A stretch of DNA of 9,869 nucleotides from an uncultured Collinsella sp. GTDB lineage: Bacteria > Actinomycetota > Coriobacteriia > Coriobacteriales > Coriobacteriaceae. Made by a program: the position numbers and the translations under genes. Positions 5,149 to 9,869 of this stretch are shown here, in pieces. The stretch covers positions 1 through 9,869 of the forward strand of contig URYT01000056.1 of assembly GCA_900552185.1 (NCBI GenBank), given 5' to 3'. Positions within the stretch are counted from its first letter, which is position 1; each line of letters starts with the position of its first letter. The notes below the pieces were generated by a model, which ran no database searches, was not told the DNA's origin, and saw only the letters and a program-made list of their open reading frames with translations.

Positions 5149-7128
5149 TTAGTCAACCGGATTGAGCGCATCGATCTGCGCAAGCCACAGACGCGAGCTG
5201 GCGTCACTCGGCATACGCCAATCGCCGCGCGGGCTGAGCGTCACCGAGCCCACCTTGGGACCATCGGGCAGGCAGCTGCGCTTAAACTGCTGGGCAAAGA
5301 AGCGACGGTAGAACGTACGTAGCCACGTGTGGACGGTCTTGGCGTCGTAGACGCCCTCGAAGCTCTTGAGCGCCATGCGGTAGATCTTGCCCGGCTCAAA
5401 GCCAAAACGCAGCAGGTAGTAGAGGAAGTAGTCGTGCAACTCGTACGGGCCCACCAAATCCTCGGTCTTCTGCGCAATCTCGCCGTCGCCCGTGGGAGGC
5501 AGAAGCTCGGGGGACACCGGCGTATCGAGGATATCGAGCAAGACCTCGGCAATGCGCCCGCCAAAGACATCGGCGGCATAGCGTACCAGATGGCGCACAA
5601 GCGTCTTGGGCACGCTCGCGTTGACGGCGTACATGCTCATGTGGTCGCCGTTATAGGTAGCCCAGCCGAGCGCCAGCTCCGACAGGTCGCCCGTGCCAAT
5701 GACAAAACCGCCAGCCTGGTTGGCCAAATCCATCAGAATCTGCGTACGCTCGCGCGCCTGGCTGTTCTCGTAGGTCACGTCCTGCACGGTCGGATCATGC
5801 TCGATATCCTTAAAGTGCTGCTCCACGGCAGCATGGATCGAGACCTCGCGAAAGCTCACGCCTAGGTCGCGAGCGAGCGACTCGGCATTGGACTTGGTGC
5901 GGTGCGTCGTGCCAAAGCCGGGCATGGACACGGCCGTGATACCGGTGCGCGGCAGGCCCAAGGCGTCGAACGCACGCACGGTCACGAGGAGCGCCAGCGT
6001 GGAATCGAGGCCGCCCGAAAGGCCGATGACGGCCGCCTTGGTGCCCGTATGGGCAAGGCGGGTCTTGAGGCCGGCGGTCTGCAGGTCGAGGATAGTCTCG
6101 CAACGCTCAGCCAGATCACCGTGGTCGGCCGGCACAAAGGGAGCGCGGGGGAAGACTCGGTCGATGTCGAGCGCATCGCGCAGGACAGGTTCTTCGGCCA
6201 GTACGCCCTCAAACGAAAACTCAACGGTCGCGGATTCCGGCGCATCGTCCGCGCGCGTCCACGTCGTCGAGCGACGGCGCTCGGCAACCAGGCGGTCAAG
6301 GTCAACGTCGGCGATGGCCATATCGCAGGTAAGCAGTTTGGTCGCGGCGAGCTTGGAGCCGTTTTCGTAGACAAGGTTCTCGCCTGCAAAGACCATGTCG
6401 GTCGTGGACTCGCCCTCGCTCGCGTCCGCGTAGGCATAGGCGCAGTACAGGCGTGCGCTCTGGTTAGAGATGAGGCTGCGGCGATAGTCTGCCTTACCGA
6501 TGATTTCGTCCGAAGCCGACGGGTTGAGAATCACCGTCGCACCGGCAAGCGCCATCTCGGTCGAAGGCGGCGCCGGCACCCACAGGTCCTCACAGACCTC
6601 AACGCCCAGCACCATATCCTCGGCACCCTCATCACAACAACGGTAGATAAGCCCCGAGCCCAGCGGAACCGGACCCTGACCGGCAAATTCAACCCACACG
6701 GGATCCGCAGGTGACGGAGCAAACCAGCGACGCTCATAGAACTCGCCATAGTTGGGCAGATACTTCTTAGCCGTAAGACCCAAAAGCTCACCCGCACAGC
6801 ACACGGCGGCGCAGTTGTAGATGTTTTCAGCCACCGCAACGGGCAAGCCAACGGTAAAGACGATCGGCAGCTCACGGGTTTCATCGAGGATGTGCACCAG
6901 CGCTGCCTCGCAGGCATGCAGCAGCGTGCGGTTATGGAACAGGTCGGCCGCGGTATAGCCGGTCAGGTTAAGCTCGGGCAGCACCAGCGCGCGAACGCCG
7001 CGCTCGGTAGCCTCGCGAACAGCCGCCAGCGCAACCTCGGCATTGCCCTCGACATCGGCCACACACATCTTGGGCGAGGCCGCCGCCACACGCAAAAAGC
7101 CATCAGACTGAGAAAGGTGAAGATTCAT
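5149..7128 (-). CDS. nadE: Glutamine-dependent NAD+ synthetase
   Basis: This encodes a 659-residue two-domain enzyme that makes NAD+ from nicotinate adenine dinucleotide, ATP and glutamine. The N-terminal nitrilase-fold glutaminase (about 10-290) shows the Glu-Lys-Cys triad: Glu52 in LPELNLTGY, Lys121/122 in KKYLPNYGEFYE, and Cys179 in EVCEDLWVP. The C-terminal ATP-pyrophosphatase domain (about 340-659) has the P-loop SGGLDST (371-377), GTGDLSELALGWATYNGDH (478-496) and a KRSCLPDGPK-type tail. The length fits the long, actinobacterial-type glutamine-dependent NadE. The open frame starts at 7155, but the ATG at 7128 has GGGAG seven bases upstream and the earlier ATG has no SD. A TACAAT box lies upstream. 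It is transcribed divergently from the membrane-protein gene at 7332. Confidence 0.96.
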   Translation of the reverse strand: MNLHLSQSDGFLRVAAASPKMCVADVEGNAEVALAAVREATERGVRALVLPELNLTGYTAADLFHNRTLLHACEAALVHILDETRELPIVFTVGLPVAVAENIYNCAAVCCAGELLGLTAKKYLPNYGEFYERRWFAPSPADPVWVEFAGQGPVPLGSGLIYRCCDEGAEDMVLGVEVCEDLWVPAPPSTEMALAGATVILNPSASDEIIGKADYRRSLISNQSARLYCAYAYADASEGESTTDMVFAGENLVYENGSKLAATKLLTCDMAIADVDLDRLVAERRRSTTWTRADDAPESATVEFSFEGVLAEEPVLRDALDIDRVFPRAPFVPADHGDLAERCETILDLQTAGLKTRLAHTGTKAAVIGLSGGLDSTLALLVTVRAFDALGLPRTGITAVSMPGFGTTHRTKSNAESLARDLGVSFREVSIHAAVEQHFKDIEHDPTVQDVTYENSQARERTQILMDLANQAGGFVIGTGDLSELALGWATYNGDHMSMYAVNASVPKTLVRHLVRYAADVFGGRIAEVLLDILDTPVSPELLPPTGDGEIAQKTEDLVGPYELHDYFLYYLLRFGFEPGKIYRMALKSFEGVYDAKTVHTWLRTFYRRFFAQQFKRSCLPDGPKVGSVTLSPRGDWRMPSDASSRLWLAQIDALNPVD

Positions 7129-7176
7129 AAGAATGCTCCCGTGCGTAAACGCCATTCACAACAATTAGCAAGCCCT

Positions 7177-7182
7177 ATTGTA
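7177..7182 (-). promoter_or_regulatory. Candidate -10 box for nadE
   Basis: TACAAT on the minus strand matches the consensus at five of six positions and lies about 49 bases before the chosen nadE ATG. The -35 region at 17-base spacing reads GCGGTT and is weak. Confidence 0.4.
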
Positions 7183-7209
7183 GTTCAACCGCCGGGTGTA
7201 ACCGCATCC

Positions 7210-7222
7210 CACCAACTTGGTG
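7210..7222. promoter_or_regulatory. Perfect 13-base palindrome in the divergent promoter region
   Basis: CACCAA and TTGGTG flank a single C. It lies about 28 bases upstream of the nadE -10 box and just upstream of the proposed -35 of the + gene. That is a good place for a shared operator, but no regulator is encoded nearby and the site matches no consensus I can name. Confidence 0.35.
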
Positions 7223-7227
7223 AGCTA

Positions 7228-7254
7228 TTGATGAGTTGATGGTATCTGTTAAAT
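7228..7254 (+). promoter_or_regulatory. Candidate promoter for the Ser/Thr-rich membrane protein gene
   Basis: TTGATG (7228-7233) and TTAAAT (7249-7254) are separated by 15 bases, a little short of the usual 16-18. The implied leader is about 70 bases, leading to GGGAGG and the ATG at 7332. TACGAT at 7263-7268 is an alternative -10. Confidence 0.3.
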
Positions 7255-7331
7255 GTCACGTACGATTCACATCTGGTGGGTACCCTGATGGCTACACGAA
7301 ACGAAGCAGATTTACACCGGGAGGACCCCGT

Positions 7332-8294
7332 ATGACAACCAAGTACACCGACGCGCCACGCACGCGCGTCATGACGCCGGCATCGCTCAACAACGGCGTG
7401 CACGAGAACCATTCCATCGGACAGACCATGGCCATCGCGCCCAAAAAGGGCCTGTTTGACGACATTTCCATTCCCCAGATCATCGCCGGCGCCGCAGCTG
7501 CCGCCACGAGTGTGGCGCTTGCTTCAAAGATCGGCATTGCCGGCTCGGTGATTGGTGCCGCTGTGAGCTCAGTCATCACTGTTGTGTCCTCGCAGGTCTA
7601 TCGCCACTTTATCTCCGCCAGCGCCGAAGCAATCAAGGGCACGCATGCCGCTGTCGACTACCCTGCCGGCGCCTACGAGCCCGTTGAGCCCGATGTCGAG
7701 GAGCACCTAGGTGGCGCCGCGACCACGCAGGAGATGCGCCAGGTTGCGGGACGCGCGACCACGGCGCGCGTCGCCCCCAACAGCCTGCGCGCCAAGGCGG
7801 CGGCAGAGCGCAGCCAGACGCAAAAGAAGGTCATCGTCTTCTCGATCGCTATCGCCATCGTCGCGGTCATCGCCTGCGCCGGCGCCATCCTTATCACCAC
7901 TGCCGGTGAGGGTCTGGGCGAGCGTCCCGAGCCAATCCTGTCGTCGCGCACGACCGAGAGCGATGCAAATGGCAACACCCAGTCGCAGGATCAGCAGGCA
8001 CAGACGGACGATACGCAAGACAGTTCTACCTCTGCCAATTCGTCCTCGAACGCCCAAAACCAATCGCAGGGCACCGATTCCTCTACGGCCAACAGCAGCA
8101 CGCCGTCCGGCACGACCGACTCAAGCCAAACGACTGACGGTTCGCAGCCGAGCACGGGCGGCCAGACGAGCGACACCACGTCGGGAACGGGCACAACAGA
8201 CAGCAGCAACACCAACAGCTCGAACAGCTCGAGCGGAACCGCGTCCGGCACGGCATCTGACAACTCGAGCCAAGGCACGGCATCGGGCAACTAA
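7332..8294 (+). CDS. Membrane protein with a long Ser/Thr/Asn/Gly-rich C-terminal tail (unknown function)
   Basis: This encodes a 320-residue protein that I do not recognise as a named family. Residues 1-45 are polar with no signal peptide. Residues 47-88 are a long, small-residue hydrophobic stretch (IPQIIAGAAAAATSVAL, then G-rich IAGSVIGAAVSSV) that could be a glycine-zipper-like membrane hairpin. Residues 90-165 are soluble and basic near the end. Residues 167-190 (VIVFSIAIAIVAVIACAGAIL) are a confident membrane span. From about 203 to the end the protein is low-complexity S/T/N/G/Q/D, probably disordered. KKV before the span suggests a cytoplasmic N-terminus, with the tail outside if only the second segment spans. 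There is no LPxTG anchor. The start is fixed by GGGAGG seven bases before ATG 7332. A terminator follows. It is divergent from nadE. Confidence 0.8.
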   Translation: MTTKYTDAPRTRVMTPASLNNGVHENHSIGQTMAIAPKKGLFDDISIPQIIAGAAAAATSVALASKIGIAGSVIGAAVSSVITVVSSQVYRHFISASAEAIKGTHAAVDYPAGAYEPVEPDVEEHLGGAATTQEMRQVAGRATTARVAPNSLRAKAAAERSQTQKKVIVFSIAIAIVAVIACAGAILITTAGEGLGERPEPILSSRTTESDANGNTQSQDQQAQTDDTQDSSTSANSSSNAQNQSQGTDSSTANSSTPSGTTDSSQTTDGSQPSTGGQTSDTTSGTGTTDSSNTNSSNSSSGTASGTASDNSSQGTASGN

Positions 8295-8328
8295 GCACAT
8301 TTGCCTCTCATAGATAACCGACCTGTAT

Positions 8329-8363
8329 AACGGGCGCGAATCGACAGCGGTTCGCGCCCGTTT
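8329..8363 (+). terminator. Intrinsic terminator after the membrane-protein gene
   Basis: A perfect 12-bp stem, AACGGGCGCGAA (8329-8340) with TTCGCGCCCGTT (8351-8362), has a 10-base loop and a short TTT run. It lies 34 bases after the stop. The U-tract is short, so termination may be partial, but the stem is very GC-rich. Confidence 0.75.
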
Positions 8364-8396
8364 GCATTGGGCGCCGCCATGGCGAACGCTATGCGA

Positions 8397-8421
8397 TGGT
8401 AAGATGCTTTACATGTGTAAA
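8397..8421 (+). promoter_or_regulatory. Extended -10 candidate and TTTACA/TGTAAA palindrome before the 8435 gene
   Basis: TGGTAAGAT (8397-8405) has the TGn extension plus a four-of-six -10 hexamer; no -35 is evident. Immediately downstream, TTTACA-TG-TGTAAA (8408-8421) is a perfect 6-2-6 inverted repeat whose right arm runs into the SD AAAGAGGAG (8419-8427). If transcription starts near 8412 the repeat covers the start site, so it could act as an operator. Confidence 0.3.
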
Positions 8422-8434
8422 GAGGAGATTTGCC

Positions 8435-9754
8435 ATGAGCAAGACAATAGTTAGGCCCACGCTTTCGCTGGGCAACCACATCTATCTGTATCGCCTGCTA
8501 CGCGATGCGATTGGATGCGGCAAGCAAACGTTTATGACGCAGGTCGAGGAGGCGCTCGCCGCAGGCGACATGACTGCTTATGACCTGGGCTTTGAGTCCA
8601 CGCGCGAGCTGCTCGAGGAACTTAACGACTGCATTAAGCTGACCGTCTTTAAAGGCGGCCGCCTGTATGCCACCGTCATCGCCAACGAGGCCTGGGATGT
8701 TGCGCTTGCCAAGGGCGAGGACAAGCCCAAGACCGCCAAGGGCGCCAAGCAGTCCTACAAAAAGAAAAAGCGCGGTGAGAAGGACCTCAAGGCCGTGCGC
8801 CCCAAGCACGTTAAACGTCCTGAGCCCGAACCCGAACCCGTGGCTGAAGCTGTGCCGGAGCCCGAGCCCGAGCCCGAGACAGAGATCGAAGTCGCTATCG
8901 AGGTGACGGCAGAAGCCAGAACCGAAATCGCCGCCACGACCGATCCCGAAGTTATGTCAGAGCAGGAAGCCACTGCGGGGCTCAACGAGGCTCCCAAGTC
9001 GACAACCGAAGAAGCCGCTAACCAACCCGAGACGTCTGCGTTCCAAAACAGCGATATCTTTGGCGACGAGGCCGAGGACGAACAGCCCGACGAGCCCGAC
9101 GATCAAGACGCTACCGAGTCGACGCCGGAGCCCGAGACGCCGCGGCCTGCCATCTCGCTTACGGTCGTCTATGACCCCGAGAACGCCAACGCCGGCATCA
9201 CCACCATGGCTTCCACGCCGGTCGAGACAAAGCCGAGCATCGAGAACGAGAACGCAACGCAGGTTGAGATTGAAACTGCAGCTGCAGACGCGCCCGTCAC
9301 CGTGAAGCCCGCAGATTCCACAATCAAGCCGGAAGCGACGCCGGAGCCCGCACCCGTCATCGAATCCGTGCCCACCTCTGCTTGCGACCAAATTCCCGCA
9401 CCGGCACCGGCTCCGGCACCCGCAGCGGCCCCAACCCCCGCACCTGCAGCGCCCGCCATCCCCGAGGACTCCCCCGTCGATTTCGCAACCGAGGTCTTCT
9501 GCCCCGGTCCGTTGCTACACCAGCTGTCGACCTATCTCCCCTACGGCGCCGATACCCTCGGCATCGTCGGCGAGTACTACTGGATCGCCCGCGAGCGCGG
9601 TACCATCGAGGCCGCGCGAAACCGCGCAAGCTTCCCCCTGCGCTACACGCGGGCCGGCGAGCGCCACGAAGTCACTGTGCGCATTCGCCGCAACACCACC
9701 GGTGGCCTCGGATCCACCTGGGCCATCGATAAAGTCGAAGAACCCGAGCAGTAA
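8435..9754 (+). CDS. Three-part protein: possible LOTUS/OST-HTH-like N-domain, charged Pro-rich linker, unknown C-domain
   Basis: This encodes 439 residues, with no signal peptide or membrane span. Residues 1-92 form a compact domain; the segment LGFESTRELLEEL...IKLTVFKGGRLYATV (51-81, abbreviated) has the helix, turn and two-strand pattern of LOTUS/OST-HTH winged helices, which bind RNA or protein partners. This is a pattern match only. Residues 93-128 are Lys-rich (KKKKRGEK), possibly nucleic-acid binding. Residues 129-345 are a disordered acidic and Pro/Ala linker with EP and PA repeats. Residues 346-435 look like a second folded domain (ATEVFCPGPLLHQLSTYLPY, then GIVGEYYWIARERGTIEAA and HEVTVRIRRN), which I do not recognise. 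The start is set by AAAGAGGAG seven bases before ATG 8435; the earlier ATG at 8396 has no SD. A strong terminator follows. Confidence 0.8.
   Translation: MSKTIVRPTLSLGNHIYLYRLLRDAIGCGKQTFMTQVEEALAAGDMTAYDLGFESTRELLEELNDCIKLTVFKGGRLYATVIANEAWDVALAKGEDKPKTAKGAKQSYKKKKRGEKDLKAVRPKHVKRPEPEPEPVAEAVPEPEPEPETEIEVAIEVTAEARTEIAATTDPEVMSEQEATAGLNEAPKSTTEEAANQPETSAFQNSDIFGDEAEDEQPDEPDDQDATESTPEPETPRPAISLTVVYDPENANAGITTMASTPVETKPSIENENATQVEIETAAADAPVTVKPADSTIKPEATPEPAPVIESVPTSACDQIPAPAPAPAPAAAPTPAPAAPAIPEDSPVDFATEVFCPGPLLHQLSTYLPYGADTLGIVGEYYWIARERGTIEAARNRASFPLRYTRAGERHEVTVRIRRNTTGGLGSTWAIDKVEEPEQ
8819..8878 (+). repeat. Glu-Pro coding repeat in the linker
   Basis: Two runs of GAGCCC/GAACCC-type hexamers encode (PE)n at residues 129-135 and 141-148, separated by VAEAV. 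They form an extended, acidic, rigid spacer right after the Lys-rich patch. Such tracts vary in length between strains by slippage. Confidence 0.8.
9395..9457 (+). repeat. Pro-Ala coding repeat in the linker
   Basis: CCNGCN units encode (PA)n and related P/A residues at 321-341, just before the C-terminal domain. The likely role is an extended spacer, of the kind seen in PA-linkers between folded domains. No function is implied beyond this. Confidence 0.8.
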
Positions 9755-9758
9755 CGAC

Positions 9759-9800
9759 AAACGGCTCAAATCCAAATCAGGATTTGAGCCGTTTTTATTT
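9759..9800 (+). terminator. Strong intrinsic terminator after the 8435 gene
   Basis: A perfect 15-bp stem, AAACGGCTCAAATCC (9759-9773) with GGATTTGAGCCGTTT (9780-9794), has a 6-base loop and is followed by TTTTTATTT. It begins four bases after the stop codon. Confidence 0.93.
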
Positions 9801-9869
9801 GTTGATGTTGCGTAACCAACAGCGAGCGGGCCGCAAGTGCCCCAGGTTGCCGTGAAAGAGGAGCGACGC
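9801..9869 (+). other. Intergenic end of the window with an RBS-like sequence
   Basis: No gene is complete here. GTGAAAGAGGAG (9852-9863) ends six bases from the window edge and is a good SD (compare AAAGAGGAG before the 8435 gene), so a + strand start codon may follow just outside. The same 12 bases occur on the minus strand at 183-194. Confidence 0.3.

Noticed and set aside
5329..6714. Long + strand open frames opposite nadE
   Set aside because: They are composition shadows of nadE, with no recognisable domains and Arg/Ala-rich translations.
7129..7155. Upstream ATG of nadE (nine extra codons)
   Set aside because: There is no SD before 7155, while ATG 7128 has GGGAG at the right distance.
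8819..9457. Repeats as a CRISPR array or tandem DNA repeat locus
   Set aside because: They are in-frame Pro/Glu and Pro/Ala codon runs inside one gene, with no spacers.

Overview
The window looks like chromosomal DNA of a high-GC, Gram-positive gut anaerobe. My best guess is a Coriobacteriia member such as Collinsella. This rests on third-position GC bias, AGGAGG-type ribosome binding sites, compact intergenic regions with GC-rich hairpin terminators, and a fermentative gene set (L-lactate dehydrogenase, glutamine-dependent NAD synthetase). The genus is an inference. I see no phage, plasmid, transposase, CRISPR, tRNA or rRNA.

Layout: (1) 1-79 is the 3' end of an unidentified + strand gene with a hairpin directly after its stop. 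(2) 325-7128 holds five minus-strand genes. In transcription order they are nadE (NAD synthetase with a glutaminase domain), a class I/II aminotransferase, an L-lactate dehydrogenase, a DUF2974/Mbeg1-like alpha/beta hydrolase, and an NA37/NdpA-type nucleoid-associated protein. They are not one tight operon. Gaps of about 110-200 bases separate them, and there are terminators after nadE, ldh and the NdpA-type gene. (3) 7129-7331 is a divergent promoter region with a perfect 13-base palindrome. (4) 7332-9754 holds two + strand genes of unknown function: a membrane protein with a long Ser/Thr/Asn/Gly tail, and a three-part protein with a possible LOTUS/OST-HTH-like N-terminus, a long charged and proline-rich linker, and a conserved-looking C-terminal domain. 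Each has its own terminator. (5) The last 69 bases are intergenic and end in an RBS-like sequence, probably just before another gene.

Functional links are modest. NadE makes NAD+ and L-LDH reoxidises NADH in fermentation, with an aminotransferase between them. The hydrolase and the NdpA-type gene seem unrelated to these. No complete new defence or mobile system is visible.

Most worth a second look: two 32-base REP-like elements in the same orientation immediately flanking the hydrolase gene; a strong terminator only about 18 bases before the aminotransferase start codon, which looks like an attenuator; an LDH lacking both usual fructose-1,6-bisphosphate contact residues; and the two uncharacterised + strand proteins.
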